64,000 nucleotides of DNA from Clostridiales bacterium. Lineage in GTDB: Bacteria > Bacillota > Clostridia > Saccharofermentanales > Saccharofermentanaceae. Made by a program: the position numbers and the translations under genes. Within the stretch, counting starts at the first letter, position 1, and each line of letters begins with the position of its first letter. The notes below the pieces were generated by a model. It did not search any database and was not told where the DNA came from. It saw only the letters and a program-made list of their open reading frames with translations. The stretch is from the NCBI GenBank assembly GCA_017515465.1, contig JAFWFV010000005.1, positions 22,728-86,727 of the forward strand. The letters run 5' to 3'. Positions 33,116 through 41,883 of this stretch are shown one piece after another.

Positions 33116-33796
33116 TCACCCCTTGATCAGATTGTACCTGATGTCGAAATCGTATGTGTCGATACCTTCCTTCTTCTTTACCCATTTTACTACAGCATAG
33201 GTAACGGGTGTGAACAATACTTCATAACCCACCTTGAACAGGTACTGGAACAGGATCATCTGAAGTACTACGGAGTTTTCCATAGTGCCCCAGAAAGAGA
33301 TCAGTATGAACAGAACTGAGTCAAATCCTTCTCCCACCAGCGTGGAAACGATGGTCCTTACCCAGAGGTTCTTGCCCTTTGTGAGGACCTTGAGTCTGGA
33401 CAGGATTATGGAATTTGAGAATTCACCGAAGAGGTATCCTGCGAAAGATGCAATTGCAACTCTGGGAGTCGTTCCCAGGACAGTCTCGAAAGCAGCCTGG
33501 TTGTCCCAGAATCCGGGATGGGGAAGCGCAAGTGTGAGTATATACACCATTACCGCAAAAAAGCTGCATGCGAATCCCATCCAGATGACTGACCTGGCAT
33601 TCCTGAATCCGTAGACCTCTGTCAGCACGTCACCGATGATATACGTAACCGGGAACAGGATAACTGCACCCGGCAGAGTGATGCTGTCTGTTACTGCCCA
33701 CATCTTGCCTGCGACCAGGTTGGACAGCAGGAGGCATGTAACGAATACGATGCCTATGTACATGAATAATCTTGATGTTGTCTTCTCGTCCTTCAT
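33116..33796 (-). CDS. yhhQ: Queuosine precursor transporter (YhhQ/QPTR)
   Basis: A 226-residue membrane protein with six hydrophobic segments of the YhhQ (QPTR, formerly DUF165) family, which imports queuosine precursors. Characteristic blocks are [11 protein letters not shown] near 22, [17 protein letters not shown] near 50, [14 protein letters not shown] near 112 and the [17 protein letters not shown] near 183. It leads the yhhQ-queF-HAD operon and stands behind a long structured leader with its own promoter and terminator. RBS AGGAG precedes the ATG. Confidence 0.93.
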   Translation of the reverse strand: MKDEKTTSRLFMYIGIVFVTCLLLSNLVAGKMWAVTDSITLPGAVILFPVTYIIGDVLTEVYGFRNARSVIWMGFACSFFAVMVYILTLALPHPGFWDNQAAFETVLGTTPRVAIASFAGYLFGEFSNSIILSRLKVLTKGKNLWVRTIVSTLVGEGFDSVLFILISFWGTMENSVVLQMILFQYLFKVGYEVLFTPVTYAVVKWVKKKEGIDTYDFDIRYNLIKG

Positions 33797-33810
33797 AAAA
33801 AACTCCTACA

Positions 33811-33842
33811 AATAAAAAAATGGCTCACAAAACAGGAGCCAT
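33811..33842 (-). terminator. Attenuator terminator in the yhhQ-queF leader
   Basis: ATGGCTC pairs with GAGCCAT around a CTGTTTTGT loop and is followed by TTTTTTTA, ending just 15 bases before the yhhQ start. A terminator placed within a leader and before the first gene is the usual output stage of a transcriptional riboswitch. Confidence 0.85.
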
Positions 33843-33927
33843 ATTCAATAATACGCATCAAACAATGACTGTCCTGGTTTTGTTTATCGACAGGATGGCA
33901 CAAACGAACTGTCGGCGCCTCAGGCGC
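33843..33927 (-). ncRNA. Structured leader, probable preQ1-type riboswitch
   Basis: On the minus strand the predicted transcript starts with the hairpin GCGCCUGAGGCGC, then CGACAG pairs with CUGUCG (33909-33914 with 33888-33893). Its loop begins UUCG and contains UUUGU, which can pair with ACAAA in the A-rich tail (33873-33887), a pseudoknot layout like that of preQ1-I riboswitches. The tail (ACAAAACCAGGA, 33872-33883) can also pair with UCCUGUUUUGU in the terminator (33827-33837), giving a plausible antiterminator. The genes it controls import and reduce queuosine precursors, so preQ1 or a related base is the likely ligand. The class is not firmly assigned, and a different ligand is possible. 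Confidence 0.55.
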
Positions 33928-33933
33928 AGAGGT

Positions 33934-33962
33934 AATATATCATCCCGAATTCATAACGTCAA
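33934..33962 (-). promoter_or_regulatory. Promoter of the yhhQ-queF leader
   Basis: TTGACG and TATATT, 17 bp apart on the minus strand, place transcription start at about 33927, exactly at the first hairpin of the structured leader. Confidence 0.75.
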
Positions 33963-34017
33963 TAACCATCCCGGATATGCTATGATAATAGCGATAATAA
34001 AACCGGAGGTCATGAAC

Positions 34018-35211
34018 ATGGCGGAGAGAAGAGTAGGTACAGTTTCCAGAGGTATCAGATGTCCCATCATCAGACAGGGTGACGATCTGGCAGATATTGT
34101 TACGACATCAGTCCTGGAGGCGGCAGAAGCAGAAGGTTTTGAGATGCGCGACCGTGACGTCATCGCCATCACCGAATCGATCGTGGCACGTGCACAGGGC
34201 AACTACTGCACGGTGGATGACATCGCTTCCGACGTTAAGAAAAAGACAGGCGGCGGAACGGTAGGCGTCATATTCCCCATCCTGTCCCGAAACAGGTTCG
34301 CCATCTGTCTCAGAGGAATTGCAAAGGGCGTAAGCAAGATCGTCCTCATGCTCTCCTATCCTTCTGACGAAGTGGGCAACTGCCTCGTAAGCCTGGACAA
34401 GATCGACAGCGCAGGTATCAACCCCTACAGCGACGTACTCTCACTGGAAAAGTACCGCGAGCTCTTCGGCGAGAACAAGCACGAGTTCACAGGCGTTGAC
34501 TATGTGGCATACTACAGTGATCTGATCAGGGAATGCGGATGCGACGTTGAGATCGTTTTTGCCAACCAGGCCAGAGCCATCCTCGACTACACCAAGGTAG
34601 TCATCAACTGCGACATCCACACCAGGGCCAGGACAAAGAGGATCCTGCTGGCAGCAGGCGCCACATCCGTCCTCAGCCTCGACGAGATAATGAACGCTTC
34701 CGTTAACGGCAGCGGATTTAATGAGAGATACGGCCTCCTGGGTTCCAACAAGGCAACGGAGGACAAGGTCAAGCTCTTCCCCAACGAATGCAAGGATCTG
34801 GTCATCGACATCCAGAGGAGGATCCTGGACAAGACCGGCAAGTGCGTTGAGGTCATGGTATATGGCGACGGCGCATTCAAGGATCCCCAGGGCAAGATCT
34901 GGGAACTGGCTGATCCGGTCGTTTCACCTGCCTTTACTGACGGACTCATCGGTACTCCCAACGAGCTCAAGCTCAAGTATCTGGCCGACAACGATTTCAA
35001 GAACCTGTCAGGCGAAGAACTGAAGAAAGCCATCTCCGATTCCATCCGCGCCAAGGATGCCAACCTGGTAGGCCAGATGGCCAGCGAGGGCACAACGCCA
35101 CGTCAGCTCACGGACCTGATCGGCTCCCTCTGCGACCTCACATCAGGATCAGGAGACAAGGGAACTCCCGTTGTCCTCGTACAGGGTTACTTCGATAACT
35201 ACACTAACTGA
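34018..35211 (+). CDS. Coenzyme F420:L-glutamate ligase-like protein
   Basis: A 397-residue protein with the CofE-like F420-0:gamma-glutamyl ligase fold: DRDVIAITESIVARAQGN near residue 45, GKVVSR-equivalent region GVIFPILSRNRFAI near 85, and later LGSNKATEDKVKLFPNE near 242, DRR-like IDIQRRIL. True F420 is not expected in this kind of bacterium, so the protein probably acts on another substrate; this group is common in Clostridia. The ATG at 34018, 8 bases after GGAGG, is preferred over an upstream ATG at 34012 only 2 bases from it. It is monocistronic, ending at a bidirectional terminator. Confidence 0.8.
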   Translation: MAERRVGTVSRGIRCPIIRQGDDLADIVTTSVLEAAEAEGFEMRDRDVIAITESIVARAQGNYCTVDDIASDVKKKTGGGTVGVIFPILSRNRFAICLRGIAKGVSKIVLMLSYPSDEVGNCLVSLDKIDSAGINPYSDVLSLEKYRELFGENKHEFTGVDYVAYYSDLIRECGCDVEIVFANQARAILDYTKVVINCDIHTRARTKRILLAAGATSVLSLDEIMNASVNGSGFNERYGLLGSNKATEDKVKLFPNECKDLVIDIQRRILDKTGKCVEVMVYGDGAFKDPQGKIWELADPVVSPAFTDGLIGTPNELKLKYLADNDFKNLSGEELKKAISDSIRAKDANLVGQMASEGTTPRQLTDLIGSLCDLTSGSGDKGTPVVLVQGYFDNYTN

Positions 35212-35236
35212 TCCGCGGGATCATCTATGATTAAAC

Positions 35237-35276
35237 AAAGGGCTGACTCCTTGCCAAGCAAGGAATCAGCCCTTTT
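35237..35276. terminator. Strong bidirectional terminator
   Basis: A long stem, AAAGGGCTGA-TCCTTGC pairing with GCAAGGA-TCAGCCCTTT around a 3-nt loop with one C/A mismatch, followed by TTTAGTTT on the plus strand and TTTGTTTAA on the minus strand. It separates the F420-ligase-like gene from the converging DinB gene. Confidence 0.9.
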
Positions 35277-35319
35277 AGTTTAGAGAGTCGATCCACTTAT
35301 TCTGAATGATCACACATAT

Positions 35320-35859
35320 TTACAGGCAAACCTGCTGCCCGGTCACCTGACCCTTTCTGTATCTGCCATAGTAGATACCGTCATCAACATACTGATCCGC
35401 CTGTGAGACCCACATCGGGAACTTGCCGGTATTGACGGCTGTCTGGCCGTTGAGCATTCCCGTGTGGAAAGAGATGTGGCGGAACTGCCTGAGCACCAGC
35501 TCCATCCTGGTAAGCGCACAGTTCTCAGGGCATTCATAGAGCATCTCATCAGTGAGGGAATCCAGATATGCGTATGTCTTCTGTTCCACACTGTCCAGAT
35601 AAGCCAGGAGCTGATCATCTGACAGGACCACCGTGGCGGGCTTGTCGGGATTGTCCAGCCCCTCCTCGTGGAACGGGGGCTCATCGTATACGCAGGGATT
35701 TATAAACCACTTATCAGCTGAATGAATGGCGTGATATGCCCATCTCCAGCAGGGCGCCCCGCAGCATAGTGCATCTCTGTCGTAGGTCTGAAGAGATGTT
35801 CTGATATTCATGAAGTTCGGCCTGACCATGTCCTTGATTATCATGCATAGCTCATTCAT
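35320..35859 (-). CDS. DinB-superfamily protein
   Basis: A 179-residue protein of the DinB four-helix fold, which normally holds a metal with three histidines. WRWAYHAIHSADKW near residue 40 and RQFRHISFHTGMLNG near 132 supply the histidines. The family includes thiol-dependent transferases and detoxification enzymes as well as uncharacterised proteins. It starts 13 bases after the ABC-2 permease stop, with AGGAGGA as RBS inside that gap, so it is the last gene of the exporter operon. Confidence 0.75.
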   Translation of the reverse strand: MNELCMIIKDMVRPNFMNIRTSLQTYDRDALCCGAPCWRWAYHAIHSADKWFINPCVYDEPPFHEEGLDNPDKPATVVLSDDQLLAYLDSVEQKTYAYLDSLTDEMLYECPENCALTRMELVLRQFRHISFHTGMLNGQTAVNTGKFPMWVSQADQYVDDGIYYGRYRKGQVTGQQVCL

Positions 35860-35871
35860 TTTCGTATCCTC

Positions 35872-36675
35872 CTATGAACCCGTAAAATCGTATCTCCTGA
35901 CACCCAGCATCCAGAACTTGTAGCTTGCGAAGAAGAACAGGAGTCCGATGAGGGGTGACAGCCATGACAGGAGCGGAACATTGCCCGGCTCCAGGATCAC
36001 AAGGCTGGGGTAATATGCTATGAACGCGATCGGGATGATAAATGTGAATATCACCTTGAACACGCCCTGAAAGATGCTCGACGGATACTTTGCGAAATCC
36101 TTGAACCTGAACATGATGACCATTACGTATCCAGAGCCCTTGAGCCAGAAACATGTGGCTGCCGCGAAGTTCATGATGGCGATCATGAACAGGGATGCTG
36201 TGAACAGGAACAGTATCAGCTTCAGTATTATCAGAACATTTACTTCCAGTCCGATGTGGATCCAGGCATATACTATGGTTCCTATACCGAATGCCAGCTG
36301 GCCCAGTCCCTTGACATCGAACACCTCCGACATAAAGTAGAAGAACACGTTGACCGGTCTGAAACAGTACTTGATAAAGTCACCTGTCTGGACCATGAAA
36401 CGCAGGTTCCAGTTGTTGTCGAAGAAGCACTGGACAGGCGTTAATGCCACCAGCGAGAATCCGTACAGGAACAGCATATGGTAGTAATCCCATCCGTTGA
36501 TGGTAGGGAAATTATGGAACAGGATCATGAAAGTGATAAAGCCTGCCAGGTTAGTCATTATCATGCCGAATGTTGAGATGACAAAGTCGGCTCTGTAGCT
36601 CATCTTGCTCTTAAGATCCTGGATGAGTATCTTGCGGTAGATACTCAGATAAAACTTAAGTCCTCTCTTTCTCAT
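35872..36675 (-). CDS. ABC-2 type permease, second subunit
   Basis: A 267-residue membrane protein with six hydrophobic segments, matching the COG3694/COG4587-type permeases that pair with a COG4586-type ATPase. Blocks such as SKMSYRADFVISTFGM near 18, GDFIKYCFRPVNVFFY near 100 and the C-terminal SPLIGLLFFFASYKFWMLGVRRY fit that group (here shortened in citing). It follows the other permease by one base. The cargo is unknown; members export dyes, antibiotics or lipids. Confidence 0.85.
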   Translation of the reverse strand: MRKRGLKFYLSIYRKILIQDLKSKMSYRADFVISTFGMIMTNLAGFITFMILFHNFPTINGWDYYHMLFLYGFSLVALTPVQCFFDNNWNLRFMVQTGDFIKYCFRPVNVFFYFMSEVFDVKGLGQLAFGIGTIVYAWIHIGLEVNVLIILKLILFLFTASLFMIAIMNFAAATCFWLKGSGYVMVIMFRFKDFAKYPSSIFQGVFKVIFTFIIPIAFIAYYPSLVILEPGNVPLLSWLSPLIGLLFFFASYKFWMLGVRRYDFTGS

Positions 36676-36676
36676 A

Positions 36677-37486
36677 TCAGCCTCCGTTCACGGTGATCCT
36701 GCGCACCGCGATCTTCCAGAAAATGTTGCCTGCAACCGTTAGTATCACCAGCCATATGAGCTGCAGACCGAACAGCTTCAAAAGTCCTTCACATGTGTCT
36801 GATCCGCTCTTCTCCAGCAGGATGGACAGCGGGATATCGTATACAGCGCGGAAGGGCAGATACTCTACCACGATCCTGGCCTTTTCCGGGAAGAATGCCA
36901 GAGGGATCGATGCGCCTGACAGGAGGAGCACGATGGTCTCCTTGACGATGTTGATGCCCCAGGTCGATTCAGTATAGAGACAGATCGGGGCAATGAGCAT
37001 CTCGATGTTGTAATTGATCACCAGTGCAAATACTGTTGCGATTATGAACCACAGCAGGTTCAGTCCCATCCTGATCGCTCCGCCGGTTACGATCATTACC
37101 ACGATGAATGTGGGAATGAAGGTTAATACGAACTGCACCACATGGTTGCCCGTATAGCTCCAGAAAGTGTATTTCCTGAAGCTCATTGGCTTGAGCAGAT
37201 CGAGTACTATCTTGCCTGACTGTATCGCTCTGCTCATGTCCCAGACTACGAACATCTCCAGGAAGTTGAACAGAGCAGTTGCCAGGATGAGATATATCAT
37301 GGTATCCGAAAAAGTCATGCCGTTGACCACGTCAGTTCCGGAGGAATCGTAGATCGCCTTCCAGAGATAATATACAAGGACCAGATAGATGAGGTTGGCA
37401 AACAGGGTGACGAAGATGCCGAGCCTGTAATGCAGCGACTCCATTATCCCGCCTCTGGTGAGAGCCAGTAATCTTTTGGGGTTCAT
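36677..37486 (-). CDS. ABC-2 type permease, first subunit
   Basis: A 269-residue permease with six hydrophobic segments: GIFVTLFANLIYLVLVYYLW near residue 25, MIYLILATALFNFLEMF near 68, GKIVLDLLKPMSFRKYTF near 90 and the sequence EYLPFRAVYDIPLSIL near 205. The LLKPMSF and PF(R)AVYDIP blocks are typical of the COG4587-type half of this two-permease exporter. It starts by ATGA overlap with the ATPase gene. Confidence 0.85.
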   Translation of the reverse strand: MNPKRLLALTRGGIMESLHYRLGIFVTLFANLIYLVLVYYLWKAIYDSSGTDVVNGMTFSDTMIYLILATALFNFLEMFVVWDMSRAIQSGKIVLDLLKPMSFRKYTFWSYTGNHVVQFVLTFIPTFIVVMIVTGGAIRMGLNLLWFIIATVFALVINYNIEMLIAPICLYTESTWGINIVKETIVLLLSGASIPLAFFPEKARIVVEYLPFRAVYDIPLSILLEKSGSDTCEGLLKLFGLQLIWLVILTVAGNIFWKIAVRRITVNGG

Positions 37487-38424
37487 CTTGTGCCTCCCTC
37501 GTATATCTTCTTGATGACATCCTCTGTTGAGATCTCCAGGATCTTGATGTCTGTTATCTTCTTTTCCTTCTGCTTTTCCATGATGACGTCCATAACGTCT
37601 GTCGTCTTCTCATCGATCAGCATCTCTTCCCAGGTGTTGTCTGCCAGCTTGAGCTTCAATGTGCGGTAGGATCCGAAATAGCTCTTCAGATGTTCAATGT
37701 CGTTATCGTAGATCTTCTGGCCGTGGTCTATTATTACGATCCTCCTGCAGAGAGCATCAACGTCACCCATGTCGTGGGTGGTCAGTATTACGGTAGTGTT
37801 CTTTTCCTTATTGAGACCCCTGATCAGTGCACGGATCTTGTCCTTCATGGACACGTCGAGACCGATGGTAGGCTCATCCAGGAATACGATTGCGGGGTTA
37901 TGCAGGAACGCCGCCAGGATATCGCTTAATGTCCTCTGACCCAGTGACATCTGTCTTACGGGCTTGTGCAGGATCGGCTCGATGTCCACCAGCGAGCGGT
38001 AGAGCTCTATCATCTCCTCATAGTCCTTCTGGGGAACCATGTACAGATCCCTGAGGAGCTTAAAGGATTCAATGAGAGGCAGCGACCACCACAGCTGGCT
38101 CCTCTGACCGAAGACTACACCGATGTTCTCGCAGTTCTGTGTCCTGTTTCTGTAGGGTTCCTTGCCATTTACCAGGATCTCGCCGGATGTGGGTTCCAGA
38201 ACTCCCGTCATCATCTTGATGGTCGTGGATTTGCCCGCACCGTTAGGTCCCAGGTATCCGATGATCTCCCCTCTTTCAACTGTCATCGATACATCCTTTA
38301 CCGCGCTTACAGTCTTGTAATCACGGGAGAAAAGGTCCTTGATGCTTCCCTTCAGACCCTCATGCCTGTTAAGGACTTTGAAATCCTTGCAGACGTTATT
38401 CATGATCAATGCTTCATTACCCAT
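37483..38424 (-). CDS. ABC exporter ATPase
   Basis: A 313-residue ATPase: Walker A GPNGAGKSTTIKM near 58, signature MSLGQRTLSDILAAFLH near 157 (LGQR rather than SGGQ, as in the COG4586 group), Walker B VFLDEPTIGLDVS near 180. The approximately 20-residue N-terminal extension before the core (MNNVCKDFKVLNRHEG) and the C-terminal regulatory tail are usual for the group. ATG 38424, about 8 bases from AAAGGAGA, is preferred over an ATG 2 codons upstream. It heads an operon with two permeases and a DinB protein and is divergent from an AraC regulator, a likely controller. Confidence 0.88.
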   Translation of the reverse strand: MGNEALIMNNVCKDFKVLNRHEGLKGSIKDLFSRDYKTVSAVKDVSMTVERGEIIGYLGPNGAGKSTTIKMMTGVLEPTSGEILVNGKEPYRNRTQNCENIGVVFGQRSQLWWSLPLIESFKLLRDLYMVPQKDYEEMIELYRSLVDIEPILHKPVRQMSLGQRTLSDILAAFLHNPAIVFLDEPTIGLDVSMKDKIRALIRGLNKEKNTTVILTTHDMGDVDALCRRIVIIDHGQKIYDNDIEHLKSYFGSYRTLKLKLADNTWEEMLIDEKTTDVMDVIMEKQKEKKITDIKILEISTEDVIKKIYEGGTR

Positions 38425-38533
38425 CCTCATTCTCCTTTTGTTCCATTTTCCACTTGCGTTTGTGTGATATCATAAGTATATTGTAGATATACACCGTATA
38501 AAACGTGATTTATTATCGATTTTAACAACTATT

Positions 38534-38549
38534 TTCCATACATATGGAA
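38534..38549. promoter_or_regulatory. Dyad in the araC/ABC divergent region
   Basis: TTCCATA and TATGGAA flank 2 bp, upstream of the AraC-type gene. A second dyad, GTATAT-N5-ATATAC, lies at 38476-38492 nearer the exporter. Both are candidate regulator sites between divergent genes; neither is proven. Confidence 0.4.
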
Positions 38550-38587
38550 TATTGTTATGATTTTTGAACTATTGGGAGCAGATTGTT

Positions 38588-39481
38588 ATGAACCGCGACG
38601 TTATGGGACTGATCGTCAAGAGAGATGACGGATCCGAGATTGTAAATTACGATAATCCATCCTTCCCCTCCTATATCTACGACGGGTGGATCGCACCGAA
38701 CGTAACATGGGAGAAGGTCCCTCACTTTCACGAGGATATTGAACTGCTGAGCGTCAAATCCGGCAGACTGGCATATTCCGTCAACGGCAAGACCCTGGTC
38801 CTGAACGAGGGCGATACCATCGTGGTCAATTCCAATCAGATCCATTACAACATGTCCCTGGACGGCCAGGTAGCTAAGTATGTCGTATTCATCATCCATC
38901 CCAGCGTGCTTTCCTCTACCGTTGCCGTGGAGATGCAGGCCGTCAGGCCCATCATCGATAATCCGGACATTCAATACATCCGCTTCAGGTACATCAATGA
39001 ATATACGGAAGATATGTATAAGCTCATGATGGGCATGCCGGAACTGAGAAACGATCCTTTTGCGGTCACGAAGCAGTTCTTTCAGATATGGGACCTGATC
39101 CGCAGGCAGATCGCCTCATGGGGAACTGCGAATGAAGAGATCGTAAAGGATCCCAAGATGCAGTCATTCAAGGAGATGATGTCCTATATATCGAACAATT
39201 ACAGGAACAGCATAACCCTGGATGACATCGCCTCCAGTGCCAATATCAGCAGGTCGCTGTGCAATAACCTGTTCCATCAGTATGTGGAGGAGTCACCCAT
39301 CAACTACCTGATGCACTTCCGCGTCAGGAAGGTAGCAGAATACCTCAGATCAGGTTCATACTCCCTCAAGGAGATAGCTGATCTGACCGGCTTTAACGGC
39401 GTGAGCTATATGTCGGAAACGTTCAAGAAATTCTTTGGCACTTCCCCCAGGGATTACAGGAAACAGTGGAAGACTGACTGA
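38588..39481 (+). CDS. AraC-family regulator with cupin sensor
   Basis: A 297-residue protein. Residues about 1-170 hold an AraC-type cupin (VPHFHEDIELLSVKSGRL near 42, NEGDTIVVNSNQIHYN near 75). The C-terminal 100 residues form two helix-turn-helices: NSITLDDIASSANISRSLCN near 212 and the end signature SLKEIADLTGFNGVSYMSETF followed by FFGTSPRDYR. This class usually activates transport or sugar-use genes on ligand binding. The ATG at 38588 is preceded by GGGAG; an upstream TTG (38564) is weaker. Adjacent divergent ABC exporter is the most likely target. Confidence 0.9.
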   Translation: MNRDVMGLIVKRDDGSEIVNYDNPSFPSYIYDGWIAPNVTWEKVPHFHEDIELLSVKSGRLAYSVNGKTLVLNEGDTIVVNSNQIHYNMSLDGQVAKYVVFIIHPSVLSSTVAVEMQAVRPIIDNPDIQYIRFRYINEYTEDMYKLMMGMPELRNDPFAVTKQFFQIWDLIRRQIASWGTANEEIVKDPKMQSFKEMMSYISNNYRNSITLDDIASSANISRSLCNNLFHQYVEESPINYLMHFRVRKVAEYLRSGSYSLKEIADLTGFNGVSYMSETFKKFFGTSPRDYRKQWKTD

Positions 39482-39544
39482 CTGTTTTATTCCCTGGCAC
39501 GCACGGATCCTATTATCCTGCCGTCCGGTGTTCACTGCCTGCTA

Positions 39545-39593
39545 TTGACAATCGTCTCACTGCACGTTAAAATGACACCGTGTCATTTTAACG
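39545..39593 (+). promoter_or_regulatory. Promoter with 29-bp palindromic operator for the TetR operon
   Basis: TTGACA (39545-39550) and TAAAAT (39568-39573) are 17 bp apart. The -10 lies inside a near-perfect palindrome of 29 bp (39565-39593: 14-bp arms with core AATGACAC-C-GTGTCATT and a single central base). A TetR dimer bound here would block the promoter completely, so the operon is very probably autorepressed. Confidence 0.8.
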
Positions 39594-39610
39594 CAAAGGC
39601 GGACCTTTCC

Positions 39611-40288
39611 ATGCCGAGAGTAAGTGAAGAATATATCAGGAATAAACGCAGGGAGATCGTGGATGCAGCATACCGCGTATGCACCAGAAAGCCCATCACG
39701 TCCATTGAGATGAAGGACATCATAGCAGAGACCGATTTCTCGCATGGTGTCATCTACAGATACTACAAAGACCTGGACGAGGTCCTGCGGGATCTGGTCA
39801 TCACCATCAACTCTAACAACAAGATAGATGACAGTCTGGATGACATTATCAGGAACGCTGATCCGGACAACTGGGAACAGGCGATCTACGACATATGCGA
39901 TATGCAGGCAGGATACATGAGATCGGTGGGAACTGACCTGCTCAAGGTATCGATCTACAGCGACATGCTGGCCATGACAGATCCTGACAGAGCCATGAAG
40001 ATAGCTCAGAGACTTGGAAAAGATGAACAGAGCCCCCTGCTCTATGCCACCGTGAAAACGGAGGAATTCCTGAAAAAGATAATAAGTCACAATAACCTGC
40101 ATCCGGTATCTTCCGTCGATGAGATCATCCAGTTCATGATCGTCACATATCACGGCATTCAGACCGGGTATGTTCTTTCTGAGTGTTTTAGAGCAGAACA
40201 CATAGATGGCAAGTATAAGCCCGAGGATATGTTCCGGCAGCTTGCAAGATCAGTGATCCTGATGATGGGAGGAGAAGCGGAAAGATGA
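39611..40288 (+). CDS. TetR-family repressor
   Basis: A 225-residue protein with an N-terminal TetR helix-turn-helix (RREIVDAAYRVCTRKPITSI, then DFSHGVIYRYYKDLDEVL) and a variable ligand-binding C-terminal domain. It is the first gene of a three-gene operon with two alpha/beta hydrolases, joined by ATGA overlaps, so it probably senses the substrate or product of those hydrolases. The palindrome just upstream is its likely operator. Weak RBS (AAAGGCGGA). Confidence 0.9.
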   Translation: MPRVSEEYIRNKRREIVDAAYRVCTRKPITSIEMKDIIAETDFSHGVIYRYYKDLDEVLRDLVITINSNNKIDDSLDDIIRNADPDNWEQAIYDICDMQAGYMRSVGTDLLKVSIYSDMLAMTDPDRAMKIAQRLGKDEQSPLLYATVKTEEFLKKIISHNNLHPVSSVDEIIQFMIVTYHGIQTGYVLSECFRAEHIDGKYKPEDMFRQLARSVILMMGGEAER

Positions 40289-41034
40289 TCTTTCACACAT
40301 ACGGGAAAAAAGAAAACAAGGCAGTCATCCTGATACACGGGGTGCTCACACCGTGGCAGATATGGAATACGGCGGTCAAAAAGTTCCGGGGAGATTACTA
40401 TGTCATAGTGCCTGAGCTGGACGCTCATACAGAGGTTACGCCCACAGTTTTTCATTCGGTCGAGGAGGAAGCAGACAGGATATATCAATACATCATGGAT
40501 GAGCTGGACGGACATGTCTTTCTCCTGGCAGGCCTTTCCATGGGAGGCAGGATAGCTGCAACCATTGCGGCAAGGGACGGAATAACCATAGAAAACCTGG
40601 TACTCGACGGAGCGCCTCTTGCGAAGATGAACTTCCTGATGAGGGCGGTCATGAAGAACAACTACAAAACGATAATCATGAAGTCGAAAAAACACGATGC
40701 CAGGATCATTGAGCAGGCAAAAAGAGATTTTCTCCCGGAGGAGATGATCCCCTACTACATCAAGATCGCCGAGAACATGATAATGGTGTCGATAGACCAC
40801 ATGATCGATTCGGTATTCTCAGGTTTTGTCATTCCTGAATATGCTGGCACAATGAGGATACTGTTCATGCACGGAACAAAAGGCAACGAAGCTGTCTCCA
40901 GAAAGTGTGCAGCAAAGATGAAGAAAGCAAATCCCCAGACTGAGATCAGATGCTTTGACGGACTTGCCCATGCGGAACTGGCATGCTTCAAGCCGGATCT
41001 GTGGGTCAATGAAGTGGAGGGTTTCATATCATGA
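40285..41034 (+). CDS. Alpha/beta hydrolase
   Basis: A 249-residue alpha/beta hydrolase. HGVLTPWQIWN near residue 20 carries the oxyanion region, the nucleophile elbow is LAGLSMGGRIAA near 87, and the C-terminal triad His is in GLAHAEL near 235. No lid of known type is recognised. ATGA overlap with the repressor gene before it and with the next hydrolase. Probably acts on a small ester or amide that the TetR protein also detects. Confidence 0.85.
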   Translation: MIFHTYGKKENKAVILIHGVLTPWQIWNTAVKKFRGDYYVIVPELDAHTEVTPTVFHSVEEEADRIYQYIMDELDGHVFLLAGLSMGGRIAATIAARDGITIENLVLDGAPLAKMNFLMRAVMKNNYKTIIMKSKKHDARIIEQAKRDFLPEEMIPYYIKIAENMIMVSIDHMIDSVFSGFVIPEYAGTMRILFMHGTKGNEAVSRKCAAKMKKANPQTEIRCFDGLAHAELACFKPDLWVNEVEGFIS

Positions 41035-41867
41035 TCGATTACATCAGAGAAAACCTGAGCTACTATCCGATATACTTCAGATTACTGTTCAGGACAAAGA
41101 AGGATCTAACGCCTGATCATGTATCCTACGGGAGTGATAAGGAGCAATACTTTCTATACTATGAACCGAAGCAGCCTGTAAGTGACAAGGTAGTCGTCTG
41201 GGTCCATGGCGGAGGATGGAATGCCGGAAATCCCCGGTTCTTTGACTATGTCGGACAGAACATGGCAAGGGCCGGTTACAGATTCGTATCCATCGGATAC
41301 CGTCTGTCGCCTAAGAACAAGTATCCGGTGCAGCTGGAGGATGTCTGCTGCGCATATAATGCTGCCATCAGATATCTCCGGGATAAGGGCATAGACACAT
41401 CAAGGACGGTGGTGTCTGGTCCTTCGGCAGGAGCTCATCTGTCATCGATAATGTGCTACAGCAAAGATGCACAGGACAGATACAATGTGGATATTTCAGA
41501 TGTTATCGGATTTGCGGGTTTCGGAGGTCCGTACTCATTCAGGAAGAGTGCGACCAACACTTTGAAGATGCTGATAAACATGCTCTTTGCAAAAGGCTAT
41601 GACAGGAGACAGGGTGAGCCTCTGTCCCTCATGACAAAGAACCACATCCCGATGCTCCTGATCCAGAGCAGGCACGACGGTCTGGTGGGATTCGAATGCG
41701 CGGAAGACTTCGCGGATAAGGCGAAGACACTCGGGATAAAGTGTGAGGTCTACGAGGTCGAGGATAAGCGCAATACACATTCCTGGTATACGGCAGGATG
41801 TTTCCTGTTTGAACGGAATGAGAACAAAACGCTGGACCGGTTCATAGGATGGATAGAGGGTCTGTAA
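41031..41867 (+). CDS. Alpha/beta hydrolase-3 family esterase
   Basis: A 278-residue esterase of the HSL-like class: HGGGWNAG near residue 60 for the oxyanion hole, the nucleophile elbow in VVSGPSAGAHLSSIM near 130, an acid in SRHDGLVG near 205 and the histidine in KRNTHSWYT near 245. Membership of this class suggests short-chain esters or acylated sugars. It is the last gene of the TetR operon. The following gene is on the other strand. Confidence 0.85.
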   Translation: MIDYIRENLSYYPIYFRLLFRTKKDLTPDHVSYGSDKEQYFLYYEPKQPVSDKVVVWVHGGGWNAGNPRFFDYVGQNMARAGYRFVSIGYRLSPKNKYPVQLEDVCCAYNAAIRYLRDKGIDTSRTVVSGPSAGAHLSSIMCYSKDAQDRYNVDISDVIGFAGFGGPYSFRKSATNTLKMLINMLFAKGYDRRQGEPLSLMTKNHIPMLLIQSRHDGLVGFECAEDFADKAKTLGIKCEVYEVEDKRNTHSWYTAGCFLFERNENKTLDRFIGWIEGL

Positions 41868-41883
41868 GACCCTCTGCCACTGT

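Noticed and set aside
33820..34017. N-terminal extension of the F420-ligase-like protein starting at 33820
   Set aside because: The extra residues lie across the yhhQ leader and promoter; the ATG at 34018 has a proper GGAGG and begins at the family start.
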